A stretch of 64,000 nt of DNA from Colwellia sp. (GTDB lineage: Bacteria > Pseudomonadota > Gammaproteobacteria > Enterobacterales > Alteromonadaceae). Position numbers and translations under genes: made by a program. Shown one piece after another: positions 1-9,655 of this stretch. The first letter of the stretch is position 1. Each line of letters starts with the position of its first letter. Below the pieces are notes generated by a model, which was given only the letters and a program-made list of their open reading frames with translations, did no database searches and was not told the origin of the DNA. The stretch lies in assembly GCA_013215465.1 (NCBI GenBank), contig JABSOW010000001.1:62001-126000 (forward strand), given 5' to 3'.

Positions 1-603
1 AAAATTTGTCGTAATAACACATGCTTTAAACAAGTCTGGTAATAACCAAATGTATGACGATTCAGGATCGGCATGATGAAAATCTTGCTGAAAATAAAAT
101 TCAAACTCCCCCATTCCAGGCTGCTTTGTTACTAGTTCAAGTAAATCTTCATATTTATACTCAGCTAGATATTTATTTACAATAGAGTCTTCAATACCTA
201 CTTCTTCCGCTTTAGTTACAAGGTAATTCCGCCAACTTAAACAACCTGCACTAATAGATGCTCCTGCGCCAATAAAAGGCGTAACTTTATTGGCGCGTTG
301 AACTTTTAATAATTCATTAAAATTTTGTTTATTCCGAGGAAACTGACTGGTATTAAGTACGTCCGCTAGTCGATTCAAACGTATACGTTCACTCTCCTGA
401 TTATAAAGGTGAGGATCGCCATGAAATAAAGCCAAACTTGGTTTAGCTACTGCTACGGGATCATCATCACCTTTTTGAAAATAAACTGAAAACCCAGATT
501 CATCATCATCTAAGATTTCATTCTCAGATTTAAAATCATGATATTTTTCCAACGCATCTAATAATGGTTTTATTTCTTCTTTCATTTTTATTGCATTAGC
601 CAT
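1..603 (-). CDS. SIR2-domain protein, probable defence NADase (partial, N-terminal 201 residues)
   Basis: Reading the minus strand from an ATG at 603 gives an open frame running off the window edge. Residues 1-105 are acidic and unassigned. A SIR2-like Rossmann start follows: GAGAS at 112-116 in VTPFIGAGASISAG, then ITTNF at 197-201, the position where SIR2 proteins carry TTN[FY]D. Bacterial SIR2 proteins of this kind often degrade NAD+ in anti-phage systems; that role is inferred here. The gene starts 10 bases after hsdS stops and has an AAGGA ribosome site, so it appears to be the last gene of the restriction-modification operon. The rest of the protein (catalytic His, any C-terminal sensor domain) lies outside the window. 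Confidence 0.85.
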   Translation of the reverse strand, partial: MANAIKMKEEIKPLLDALEKYHDFKSENEILDDDESGFSVYFQKGDDDPVAVAKPSLALFHGDPHLYNQESERIRLNRLADVLNTSQFPRNKQNFNELLKVQRANKVTPFIGAGASISAGCLSWRNYLVTKAEEVGIEDSIVNKYLAEYKYEDLLELVTKQPGMGEFEFYFQQDFHHADPESSYIWLLPDLFKACVITTNF

Positions 604-613
604 TATTTAATCC

Positions 614-2503
614 TTAATTAATAGCATTTTCTACGATAGCATCGGCGAGGTGTAGTTGCGTGGTTTGCGCATCGCTTAGGCGGGCTTTAAGTTGCTCACA
701 CAAAGCCATCAGTTCATCGACTTTAGTAATGATGCGGTTTTGTTCTGTTATGGGTGGTAAAGCAATAACTAAGCTTCTTATGTGCTCTCTTGATACATTT
801 TTCATTGAACTACTGGTACCACCGGCAACCTCAGCATAATACGTTCTAGAAAAACGGCTGTTGTTAACCAAGCTTATGTAAGCACCCTCAACTCTAGGTG
901 ATAAGACGAAACGAATGATTTTATCACTCATCATTAACTTCTTTGGGGCATCCGTAGGAACAATTACTGCTCTTGCAACTAACTCAGCGGTATTAGCTCG
1001 GGATATTAAAAAATCACCACTATGAACTTCATATTGAGGCCTAGGATCTAAACTACTCGGTAATTCTTTATTTTCGTCAGGGTTAAACACACCCCATGTA
1101 ACAGCACTAACCTTCAGTACACCCCACTTCTCATTTTCTCTCGCCGTAGGCAAACATCTAGGGCTCCAACCGGCCTCAGAAGTTAAAGCAGTATTTTCTA
1201 AGTAGCACCACTCCCAAGCTTTAGGCAATTCAAACGGCTGCTCTTTATCTGTAATCTCTGGCAATGGCTTTTGCTTTTTAATTTTCTTATCAGCGATCAG
1301 CTGTGCTTTTTCTTCTGCTATTTTTTCAAGCAAAACGCTAGCAGGTTCGTCGCTTGGATTTTGTGGCACGAGTTTACCCATGACAGCTAGTTGTAATATG
1401 GTTTGTTTTAGTTGCTCTATGCTTTGTTCGGTGGTGAACAGTAGGTCAAAGTGCTCGGCGATACGTTGCCAACTTGTTTGGAAGCTCTCTGGTGAAGTAA
1501 CGGCACTCTTACTTTCTGTAACTGAGCCCTCAGCGCTTTTCGAGGTAGAAGGCATAAGCGTCGCCAGCAGGACTTCAACCAAGGTTTGGTGTGCGCTTAG
1601 GCTTTCTTCGGTTTGATGTTCTAGCTGGTCACACAAGACCATTAGTTCATCGACTTTAGCGACGATACGCTGTTGTTCAGCTAATGGTGGCACAGGAAAT
1701 TCGAATTGTTCTAAGACTTTTTTACTCAAACCTTCAATAGCCATCCCTACTTGCCGTCCCCACACAAGTTTTTGAACTAAAGGTGACATTATTCCCAAGT
1801 GTAAAAAATTACACATACTTTGTTCTAGCAACCTAATAACTGTCACATGTTGACTAACATTAGCAGTAACTAGATTTTCAGGGAAAATTGTAGACCGGCC
1901 TAAAGAGGCGCCTGTTATGTTCAATAACACATCATGTGGGAAGACATGGGTATTTACCATTTTATGGTGTGTTTCATCAGTTATATACGCTGTATCATCA
2001 AGCTTTAAACCGTCGTTCCATACATTTTGCGATCGCAAAAAAATAATGCCACTTTCAACATATGCGCTTTTGCCTCCACGCGGTGTACTGCCAGAGCCAA
2101 GCCTAGATGTTAAGTTCCCTAATCTTTCAAACTCCCAACCACTAGGAAGTTCAAAGGGTTTATCTTTATCTGGAATTGTCGGAAATGGCTTTTGTTTTTT
2201 TATTTTCTTATCAGTAATAAGCTGCGCTTTCTCTTCGGCTATTTTTTCAAGCAACACACTCGCAGGCTCATCATTGGCATCTTGTGGTATTAACTTGCCT
2301 CGCACAGCAAGTTCTAAGATAAGCTCGCGAAGCTTTTTAATGCCAGTTAACTCAATCTTTTTATTTGAGCCACGTCCTTGTGAGTTACGCTTTTTAATGG
2401 CGCTAGTCCAAACATCAATATTGTCGGTAATGAGGTTATTTATATCACTGTTTTTTGATTGGTTTGTTGATTTATTCGTTGCTGTCTTTTTTATAACTGA
2501 CAT
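614..2503 (-). CDS. hsdS: Type I restriction-modification specificity subunit HsdS
   Basis: This is the DNA-recognition subunit of a type I enzyme. The 629 residues hold two target recognition domains (about 121-270 and 429-575), each preceded by a near-identical segment (about 60-120 and 364-428, sharing DEPASVLLEKIAEEKAQLI) and followed by a conserved helix (PPLAEQQRIVAKVDELM near 272; PPITEQNRIITKVDELM near 572). The N-terminus is about 50 residues longer than usual, Asn/Lys/Ser-rich and low complexity. The start lies 2 bases beyond the stop of the nuclease gene, which implies translational coupling. The two TRDs are not alike, so the recognition site should be bipartite and asymmetric. 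The internal repeats make domain swapping by recombination possible. Confidence 0.95.
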   Translation of the reverse strand: MSVIKKTATNKSTNQSKNSDINNLITDNIDVWTSAIKKRNSQGRGSNKKIELTGIKKLRELILELAVRGKLIPQDANDEPASVLLEKIAEEKAQLITDKKIKKQKPFPTIPDKDKPFELPSGWEFERLGNLTSRLGSGSTPRGGKSAYVESGIIFLRSQNVWNDGLKLDDTAYITDETHHKMVNTHVFPHDVLLNITGASLGRSTIFPENLVTANVSQHVTVIRLLEQSMCNFLHLGIMSPLVQKLVWGRQVGMAIEGLSKKVLEQFEFPVPPLAEQQRIVAKVDELMVLCDQLEHQTEESLSAHQTLVEVLLATLMPSTSKSAEGSVTESKSAVTSPESFQTSWQRIAEHFDLLFTTEQSIEQLKQTILQLAVMGKLVPQNPSDEPASVLLEKIAEEKAQLIADKKIKKQKPLPEITDKEQPFELPKAWEWCYLENTALTSEAGWSPRCLPTARENEKWGVLKVSAVTWGVFNPDENKELPSSLDPRPQYEVHSGDFLISRANTAELVARAVIVPTDAPKKLMMSDKIIRFVLSPRVEGAYISLVNNSRFSRTYYAEVAGGTSSSMKNVSREHIRSLVIALPPITEQNRIITKVDELMALCEQLKARLSDAQTTQLHLADAIVENAIN

Positions 2504-2505
2504 GA

Positions 2506-3582
2506 TTAATCCTTGGCTAAGTCGAGTCGACTTGCCATGACTTGATGTAATTTTTGTTGTAACTGCTCTTTGGATGGTAGTGCCGTTAAGTATTCACCGA
2601 CATGAATACCAGACTCACCCAGTTCAAGTAATTCAATTTGCTCTTGATCCTTGCTGGCACATAAAATAATGCCCAGCGGTGGTAACTCGTCTGGCTCTTG
2701 TTCATATTTTGCGAGGTAGCGCAGATATAACTCCATCTGCCCTTTATAGGCCGCTTTAAAATTGCCTAGTTTTAAGTCTATTGCCACTAAACGTTTTAGT
2801 TTTCGATTATAAAAAAGCAAGTCAATGTAAAAATCTTCTTGGCCTATCTGCACACGATGCTGACGGGCAATAAAACTAAAACCACTGCCGAGTTCAAGTA
2901 AAAACTGTTCTATTTCTCTTAAAATGCCATCTTCAAGGTCTTTTTCTAGGTAATGATCTTTTAGATCTAAGAAATCAAGCAGGTAGGGATCTTTAAGCAG
3001 TAGATCAGGTGTTATTTTTTGTTCGGCTAATTGAGTTAATTCAAGTTTTATGAGTTCTTCGGGTTTTTTCGATAATGCGGTGCGTTCAAATAACATTGAG
3101 TCAATGCGGTTTCGTAAGGTACGAACACTCCAATTTTCGGTTGCACTCATGTGTGCATAAAATTCTTGTGCCAAGGGATCTTTTATTGGTAATAATAAAA
3201 TAAAATGCGACCAACTTAATTGTTGCGACAGTGTCGCAACAATTACTTCATCAACAAAGGTATTATAAAATTTTTGCATTCGTGTCAGCGCACTATAGTT
3301 AAAACCTTTACCAAATTCATCGGTTAGCTTTTTACTCAAGGCTTTAACTATTTTTTGTCCGTAATTTGCGCGCTGTTGTTGTAATAGTTCATTATTTATT
3401 TGTTTACCAATTTGCCAATATAATTGGGTTAACGCTGCGTTTACTTGGCTATTAACTTTATTTTTTGCCGTCACTATTAGCCGTTGTAGTTCAACAAACA
3501 AATGTTGAGTAGCAACGGATACCTGCTGTATTTGCTCTTTTTTCTCTGTTGGCTCTGTTTTAGTGCGTTTTAGCTTTGTCAT
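2506..3582 (-). CDS. YhcG/DUF1016-family PD-(D/E)XK nuclease
   Basis: The 358-residue protein belongs to the YhcG (DUF1016) family: a helical N-terminal domain (about 25-195, with LYWQIGKQI and SWSHFILLL), then a PD-(D/E)XK nuclease fold (about 200-350). The likely catalytic residues are D254 in QEDFYIDLLFY and D269/K271 in AIDLKLGNFK. Members frequently sit inside type I loci, as here between hsdM (10 bases upstream) and hsdS (2 bases downstream). Its job there is not established; cleavage of DNA or help to the complex are both possible. All visible catalytic residues are kept, so the gene looks functional. Confidence 0.9.
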   Translation of the reverse strand: MTKLKRTKTEPTEKKEQIQQVSVATQHLFVELQRLIVTAKNKVNSQVNAALTQLYWQIGKQINNELLQQQRANYGQKIVKALSKKLTDEFGKGFNYSALTRMQKFYNTFVDEVIVATLSQQLSWSHFILLLPIKDPLAQEFYAHMSATENWSVRTLRNRIDSMLFERTALSKKPEELIKLELTQLAEQKITPDLLLKDPYLLDFLDLKDHYLEKDLEDGILREIEQFLLELGSGFSFIARQHRVQIGQEDFYIDLLFYNRKLKRLVAIDLKLGNFKAAYKGQMELYLRYLAKYEQEPDELPPLGIILCASKDQEQIELLELGESGIHVGEYLTALPSKEQLQQKLHQVMASRLDLAKD

Positions 3583-3592
3583 GACGTTATTC

Positions 3593-5089
3593 CTATTTAT
3601 CCGCTAGTGCAGCAGATAAAATACCTTTGAGCTGATCACGCAAAACTTGAATGTCGTCTTGCTGTTTGGCGTAGTCAGTTAGTAGCTCTTGCGGATCATG
3701 GCTAATCACTTCACCAACATGCGGATTTTTAATATCAAGGTTAAAATTACGGGCAATAATCTCGTCAATGCTCACTTGCCAAGCTTGTTCGGTTTCAACA
3801 CGAGATGCAAAGCCGTCGGCTTCAACGCCCCACCAGTCAATTTCTGTTTGAAACTCTTCAAACTTCATTGGTTTAGTTTTGTTGTAGTTTTTAACGCCGG
3901 CTGGATAAGGATGTTCGTAGTACCATACTTTTGTCGTGGGCTTGCCTTTGGTAAAAAACAGTATGTTAGTTTTAATACTGGTATACGGGGCAAATACGCC
4001 ATTAGGTAAACGCACAATAGTATGTAAGTTACATTCTTTGGTTAACAGCTTTTTGATTTTGGTTTTTACACCTTCACCAAATAAGGTGCCGTCAGGTAAT
4101 ACTACTGCCGCACGGCCTCCGTCTTGCCCATTCTTTGGTGAAGCTAGCACTTCAATAATTAACTGTAAAAACAAATCTGCAGTTTCACGGGTGCGATACT
4201 CGGTCGGAAAGTTTTTTTCAATACCATCTTCTTCGGTGCCACCAAAAGGCGGATTAGTGACAATAACGTCTAACTCTTCATCCCAACTTGAAAGCGGTTT
4301 ACTTAAAGTATTACCGTGTTTTACTTGTACCGGCACTTCAATACCATGTAGTAACATGTTGGTAGTACAGAGTAAGTGCGGTAATTGCTTTTTCTCAACA
4401 CCATGAATTTGTTTTTGCAGCGTTTGATGATCGGCAGCGGTTTTAACATAGTTGTCTTTAACGTGGTCAAACGAACACGCTAAAAAACCACCGGTGCCAC
4501 AAGCGGGATCCATAATGCTTTCACCCAGTTTAGGGTCAATACGGTCGACTATAAACTTGGTGATGGCACGCGGGGTGTAAAATTCGCCAGCGTTACCGGC
4601 GCTTTGTAAGTCTTTTAATATTTGCTCGTATAAATCACCAAACAAATGACGCTCTTTTGAGTCGGTAAAGTCAATTTCGTTAAGCTTGTTAATTACTTGG
4701 CGTAATAGCGTGCCGTTTTTCATGTAGTTAAAGGCATCGCTAAAGGCTTCGCGCACCACATAACCGCGCGGGTTTAAGTTAATGGGTGCCGTTAAGGTTT
4801 TAAGGTCTGGAAACAACTGGTCGTTAACGAATCCCAGTAATTCTTCACCGGTTATGCCTTCGTTGTCTTGTGCCCAGTTGCGCCATAGGAATTGGCTTGG
4901 GATCGGCTCTTGATAACTTTCATTACCATTAACACCGTCTAATTCAAACTCTAAGGCTTCTTCTTGTGCGTCAAATATTTTAAGAAAAAGTAACCAAGAC
5001 ATTTGCCCTAATCGTTGGGCATCGCCGTCAATACCGGCATCTTTACGCATAATATCTTGAATGGATTTGATCACTGAACTAATTGACAT
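3593..5089 (-). CDS. hsdM: Type I restriction-modification methyltransferase subunit HsdM
   Basis: N6-adenine DNA methyltransferase that forms the M2S modification core with HsdS. The 498 residues contain the helical HsdM N-domain (about 5-140), the SAM-binding motif I DPACGTGGFL at 194-203 and the catalytic motif IV NPPFGG at 279-284. The length is normal for the family. An intact SAM site, catalytic motif and open frame argue that the system still methylates DNA. It lies 154 bases downstream of hsdR and 10 bases upstream of the YhcG gene, all on the minus strand. Confidence 0.96.
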   Translation of the reverse strand: MSISSVIKSIQDIMRKDAGIDGDAQRLGQMSWLLFLKIFDAQEEALEFELDGVNGNESYQEPIPSQFLWRNWAQDNEGITGEELLGFVNDQLFPDLKTLTAPINLNPRGYVVREAFSDAFNYMKNGTLLRQVINKLNEIDFTDSKERHLFGDLYEQILKDLQSAGNAGEFYTPRAITKFIVDRIDPKLGESIMDPACGTGGFLACSFDHVKDNYVKTAADHQTLQKQIHGVEKKQLPHLLCTTNMLLHGIEVPVQVKHGNTLSKPLSSWDEELDVIVTNPPFGGTEEDGIEKNFPTEYRTRETADLFLQLIIEVLASPKNGQDGGRAAVVLPDGTLFGEGVKTKIKKLLTKECNLHTIVRLPNGVFAPYTSIKTNILFFTKGKPTTKVWYYEHPYPAGVKNYNKTKPMKFEEFQTEIDWWGVEADGFASRVETEQAWQVSIDEIIARNFNLDIKNPHVGEVISHDPQELLTDYAKQQDDIQVLRDQLKGILSAALADK

Positions 5090-5243
5090 GAAATTCTCTT
5101 TAGCTTGAATAAACGACTCGTGCGCGATTTATATTAATATAAGTTGGTGATTAGCCAAATACGCACGGTTTTTGTTTTATTTTTGTTTCTATTTTTTTAT
5201 ATAGGGGGTTATTAAATGGCTTAACTGGCTTTCTTAACCTGTA

Positions 5244-7691
5244 TTAGCCTGCAAAAGGTAAATAAAGCGCAGTTTCTAAATCGGTAATGGCTTGATCATA
5301 CCCTTTTCTATTCCCAAAGGCTTGCTTTGCTATCTCCATTGGCTTACCCATTTTTGGGAACGGTTGAACTTTGAGCACATGTATACTTTCTATTTCGGTT
5401 ACGCCAGCATCGGCATATTTATCGAGCAAAGCATTTAATACGATTTGGGCTTGTGCAGAGTACTTAGTGAAGTAATTACGCTTTTTAACGTTATTAGCAC
5501 GCTCTTGTCGCGTTAATGGGGGTTGGTCAAAGGCAACGTGGCAGATAAGGTCAAATGGGTCGATGTCTTTACTTATGTCTTCTTCTAACGCTTGCCAAAT
5601 AACACCTTGGTTGGCTAACTCGTCAATAATGGTTTGTTTACGCTCGGCTGCGTTCCACTTACGGGTAAAATCATCAAGCGAGGTAAATTGCTTTTTAATG
5701 GTTTTACGGGTGTAGTCTTTAAACGACTCGGTAACAAGCTTGCCGTCACTGTCGTAATACTGCACACGCTCAGCTATTTTTTTAACGGTTACGCCGGATA
5801 CTTGGAATTTGATAAAACGTTTTTCATCTTGGTCGTCACCCCAGTCGCTGTCTATTTCACCTAAGTTTTCACCGGTGCCGGTATCGTAACCTTGCTCGGG
5901 TTCACTTATGTTGTCAGTGATGCCGTCAGTGATACCATCCGCTGTATCCGTGTCGGGGTCGACTCCCGTTAACTCGTCAATAAATGAGCCGTCATCATCT
6001 TCGATAATATCGTCTGGTTTGGTCACCATGATTTTTTCAGGTACACCGTCAAAGCGTTCATCAGCAAACAGCTCTGTCGCTTTTTTGAAATCAAGAATGG
6101 TAAACCATAGTTTGCCAAACTTTTCATCGATGCGAGTACCACGGCCGATGATTTGTTTAAACTTGGTCATTGACTGGATGTTTTGATCAAGCACGATTAA
6201 TTTACAGGTTTTAGCGTCTACGCCGGTAGACATTAACTCTGAGGTGGTGACAATAACCGGATAGGCTTTTTTCGGATTGATAAAGTTATCTAACTGGGCT
6301 TTGCCTATTTCATCATCGCCAGTGATTTTCAGCACATACTTTTCGTTTTTGGCTACTTGCTCAGGGTTTAAGTTCACTAAAGCACGGCGCATACGATCAG
6401 CATGGTCAATGTCGTTACAAAAAACGATTGTTTTCGCCATTGGGTCGGTACGTTGCAAATAACTGGTAATGGTTTGCGCGACCAACTCGGTACGGTTTTT
6501 AATGACGATGGTGCGGTCAAAGTCTTTTATATTGTAGATGCGGTCTTCAATAAGTTCGCCGTTATCGTCTGTTTGACCTTTTTCTGGTCGCCAGCCTTGG
6601 GCATCAATATCAAGATCTACCCGAACCACTTTATAAGGTGCTAAGAAACCGTCTTCAATGCCCTCTTTTAAGGTGTAGGTATAAGTAGGCTCGCCGAAGT
6701 AATCTATGTTTGATACTTCTTCCGTTTCTTTAGGCGTAGCGGTTAAACCTATTTGCGTAGCGGAATTAAAGTATTCAAGTATTTCACGCCATGCGCTATC
6801 CTCGCTCGCACTGCCACGGTGGCACTCGTCAATGATGATGAGATCAAAAAAATCTTTATCAACTTGTTTAAACGCTTTTTGGCTTTCTTCTGGGCCGGTT
6901 AATGCTTGGTACAATGCCAAGTGTATTTCATAAGCAGGATCGACCTTACGACCTTTAACTTTAGTCATTGCTTGACCAAATGGCTGAAAGTCATTAATGC
7001 GAGTTTGATCAACGAGGATATTTCTATCGGCTAAAAATAAAATGCGCTTCTTCTGACGCGATTTCCATAGACGCCAAATAATTTGAAAAGCGGTATAGGT
7101 TTTACCCGTACCTGTGGCCATAACCAACAACATACGGTTTTTACCTTGTGATACCGCTTCTATGGTTTTATTAATTGCTTGTAGTTGATAGTAACGTGGT
7201 GCTTTGCCACTGCCATCATCATGATAGTCTTGCGTGATTAACGGTAGCTGTGCTTCAGTAAAGCCGCGATAAGCGCAATACTTTTGCCATAGCTGTTGCG
7301 GCGTTGGAAAATCAGATAACTCTATGCGAGTTTCAAGTTGCGCCGGATTAGTTTTGTCATGAAAGATAAAACCATCACCGTTAGAAGCAAAGATAAATGG
7401 CACTTCGAGCAAGCGGGCATAATCAAGCCCTTGTTGCATACCCTTGCCTATTTCGTGTTTATTGGCCTTAGCTTCAATAACAGCCAATGGCATATTAGGT
7501 TTATGGTAAAGCACAATGTCAGCCGACTTAACCGTGGTACGCATAGCGATAGCGCCGCGAACGATAACTTTACCATCACGTAGCTTAACTTCTTGGCGTA
7601 TTTGTTTCATCAAATCCCAACCGGCACTTTGTACCGCTGGCATGATAAATTTGCTGATTATATCGGTTTCGCTGAGCTTCTTTTTGTCCAT
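5244..7691 (-). CDS. hsdR: Type I restriction endonuclease subunit HsdR
   Basis: Motor and nuclease subunit of the type I enzyme. I take the start at 7691 ([10 protein letters not shown]) because AAGGA lies 8 bases upstream; an earlier ATG at 7712 has no such site. From that start (815 residues): nuclease PD..ExK residues D58 (SADIVLYH) and E73-A-K75 (AVIEAKANK), Walker A ATGTGKT at 192-198, DECH box at 288-291, a helicase motif VI region containing [13 protein letters not shown], and an EcoEI-type C-terminal domain. A stretch around residues 575-625 is very acidic with repeated Asp-Gly-Ile-Thr. No lesion is seen. Its 3' neighbour is hsdM after 154 bases. Confidence 0.95.
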   Translation of the reverse strand: MDKKKLSETDIISKFIMPAVQSAGWDLMKQIRQEVKLRDGKVIVRGAIAMRTTVKSADIVLYHKPNMPLAVIEAKANKHEIGKGMQQGLDYARLLEVPFIFASNGDGFIFHDKTNPAQLETRIELSDFPTPQQLWQKYCAYRGFTEAQLPLITQDYHDDGSGKAPRYYQLQAINKTIEAVSQGKNRMLLVMATGTGKTYTAFQIIWRLWKSRQKKRILFLADRNILVDQTRINDFQPFGQAMTKVKGRKVDPAYEIHLALYQALTGPEESQKAFKQVDKDFFDLIIIDECHRGSASEDSAWREILEYFNSATQIGLTATPKETEEVSNIDYFGEPTYTYTLKEGIEDGFLAPYKVVRVDLDIDAQGWRPEKGQTDDNGELIEDRIYNIKDFDRTIVIKNRTELVAQTITSYLQRTDPMAKTIVFCNDIDHADRMRRALVNLNPEQVAKNEKYVLKITGDDEIGKAQLDNFINPKKAYPVIVTTSELMSTGVDAKTCKLIVLDQNIQSMTKFKQIIGRGTRIDEKFGKLWFTILDFKKATELFADERFDGVPEKIMVTKPDDIIEDDDGSFIDELTGVDPDTDTADGITDGITDNISEPEQGYDTGTGENLGEIDSDWGDDQDEKRFIKFQVSGVTVKKIAERVQYYDSDGKLVTESFKDYTRKTIKKQFTSLDDFTRKWNAAERKQTIIDELANQGVIWQALEEDISKDIDPFDLICHVAFDQPPLTRQERANNVKKRNYFTKYSAQAQIVLNALLDKYADAGVTEIESIHVLKVQPFPKMGKPMEIAKQAFGNRKGYDQAITDLETALYLPFAG

Positions 7692-7921
7692 AATATATCC
7701 TTGAAAGAACACTTGTCCGTAATGCAGCCTACAAGGTGCAATAGTTGTAAGTAATTGTCAAACCAATGGGTCAATAAAGCTATTTTAAATCAAGGTATTG
7801 TTAATGTATTAGTTATTGGTTACGCCGTCATTTCATAACAGGTTATATAGAAATTTCACAGTTTTTCGACTAGGTCTTGAGTGCTAATAATGCATTGTCC
7901 TGCAGGCTTATGCCTGATAAA

Positions 7922-9005
7922 TTAGTTCGACAGTAAGTCATATAGCTCACGGTTAAGGTAATAGTTGTCTTTGCCAAGTTTGTGTTTTGTTAACAAACCT
8001 ATCTCGACCAATTGGTTTAAATACTTGCTGGCGGTATTACGGTGAATACCCAGTTCATCGGTAACAAACTCCACCTTGGTATAGGGGTGAGTAAACAAGT
8101 TATTAATGAGTTCGTGACTATATATTTTTGGCAACTTGGCTTTAATGGTTTGTTTGCAACTTTGCATTAAGGCAATAATACCTTTAATGGTTTGCAAGGT
8201 ATCTTGACTGGTTACTTGTAATGCTTTTAACATAAATAGCAGCCAGGCTTGCCAGTCGTCATTATTAGTCTTATTGTCGCGCACCGCTTGTAATAGTTGG
8301 TAATATTCAGTTTTATGGCGATTAAGGTAACGTGATAAATACAAAATAGGCGCGCCGAGTAACTTTTGTTTACTCAAATATAAAATATTTAAAATACGCC
8401 CAGTACGGCCATTACCGTCATAAAAAGGATGAATGCTTTCAAACTGGTGATGTATTAACGCCATTTTCACCAAGTCGTCGTAATCGCTGAGTTGGTCGTC
8501 GTTAATAAATCGTTCAAGGTCGCTCATTAAGTCAATAATTTGCTGACCCGTTTGTGGTGGTGTATACACTGTTTTTTGATTTGTTTGGTCAACTAGCTGG
8601 GTGCCCCCTTGTTCTAAAGCCCGCGTTGTTGCTTTCAATAATTTGCTGAATATCAATAATGGTATTGTTAGTTAACAAGCCCGACGTGTTGATGGTATCA
8701 AAACCTGTTGCTAATGCCTTAGCCTAGTTATGTACTTCTTTGGCGCTAGTAGAAATAAAATGCTGCGCGGGATAATAACTCCGGTATAGATCATCTTGCG
8801 TGGTAATAATATTTTCAATTTCAGAGCTTTCTTTCGCTTCTTGCAAAGAAAGCGTCGCCAATAAAATATATTGGTTGGGCATGGTCATCGCCAGGCCTTT
8901 TAATTCGCCTAATGCTTGATGTGCTTTAGCGGTGGCTTTTAATACCGCTTTGCTTTCAATGTCGCCTAATTGCTCCAGCGGAACAAAATGATAATTACAA
9001 TTCAC
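7922..9005 (-). pseudogene. Fic-family protein, disrupted
   Basis: Fic proteins transfer AMP to target proteins. The N-terminal part (9005-8724, GTG start) holds the Fic_N region and the autoinhibitory helix motif SSEIEN, ending at an in-frame TAG that follows AKEVHN, where a Tyr codon is expected. Translation past the stop keeps family-like sequence (KALATGFDTINTSGLL). A frame change near 8610, around the G-run in the IESNNAGFR / QGGTQLVDQ region, is then needed to join the C-terminal part. That part keeps the complete active-site motif HPFYDGNGRTGR and a winged-helix tail. Two lesions (nonsense plus frameshift) argue for a dead gene rather than a sequencing slip. It lies between hsdR and an HsdR relic. 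Confidence 0.85.
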
Positions 9006-9135
9006 TTAATACCTGCTTTGTTGTGCACGTCATTATAATATGCACACATTTTCTCACTTTCTTGTGCGTATAAAAATAACATCAAGCGATTGTTTAGTTT
9101 TTGTGTGCACATTTTAATGCACACAAAAGGGATAA

Positions 9136-9600
9136 TTAACTCGCCCATAGCGCACGATAAAAGTCAGCGAGCAATTCAGTGATAGGTTGCTGAAACAATT
9201 TATTGGCGCGTTTTATACCGCCAAGTTGTTGCTTGAAAATACCACTATATAGGGCAACGTTATCAACAATAGTGGTGGCCTTCATTTGTTTGGCTATAGC
9301 TTGTAACCACTGTTTTTGTGGCGTTTCCCACTGTTGGCGAGAGAGTATTTTATCAAGGGCGTTATCAACTCGGTTTTCAAAAGGAAGCAGCGCTTCACCG
9401 ATAGCGGCTTGTCTAATAAAGTCGATGATGCGGGCGGCTATTTCTTCATTTTTATTGCGTTCAGGTTTTGAGCCTTTTGAATAACGAATGTTTACTGTAT
9501 CTACTTCCCAGCCAGCATCGTTAAGTTGTTGGTCTATTAATACTCGAGTCGCGTCTTCATCAAGATGAAAGTTTGATTGTTCAACATTTGATGTTTCCAT
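9136..9600 (-). pseudogene. HsdR relic: N- and C-terminal ends fused by internal deletion
   Basis: The 154-residue open frame resembles two separate parts of an EcoEI-type HsdR. Residues 14-50 (DEDATRVLIDQQLNDAGWEV, then RYSKGSKPERNKN) match the extreme N-terminus of such proteins. Residues about 52-154 (IDFIRQAAIGEALLPFENRV, later TIVDNVALYSGIFKQQLGG) match the extreme C-terminus. Everything between, including nuclease and helicase motifs, is missing. It differs from the intact hsdR nearby, so it marks an older, second type I locus. The frame remains open, so a small protein could be made, but I infer it is a scar. A domesticated small protein is the alternative. Confidence 0.75.
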
Positions 9601-9655
9601 AAAGACTTGAAGCGCCTCGAAGCTTGAAGACAGGCAACTTTGTATACTCTACAAC

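Noticed and set aside
1380..1616. Plus-strand frames opposite hsdS, hsdR, ftsH, pheT and other large genes
   Set aside because: They are antisense shadows of well-supported genes, with no ribosome sites and no recognisable protein content.
6758..6784. GCGGAAT with a weak left arm inside hsdR, resembling the regional operator
   Set aside because: It lies within coding sequence, only 3 of 7 left-arm bases fit, and no promoter is near.
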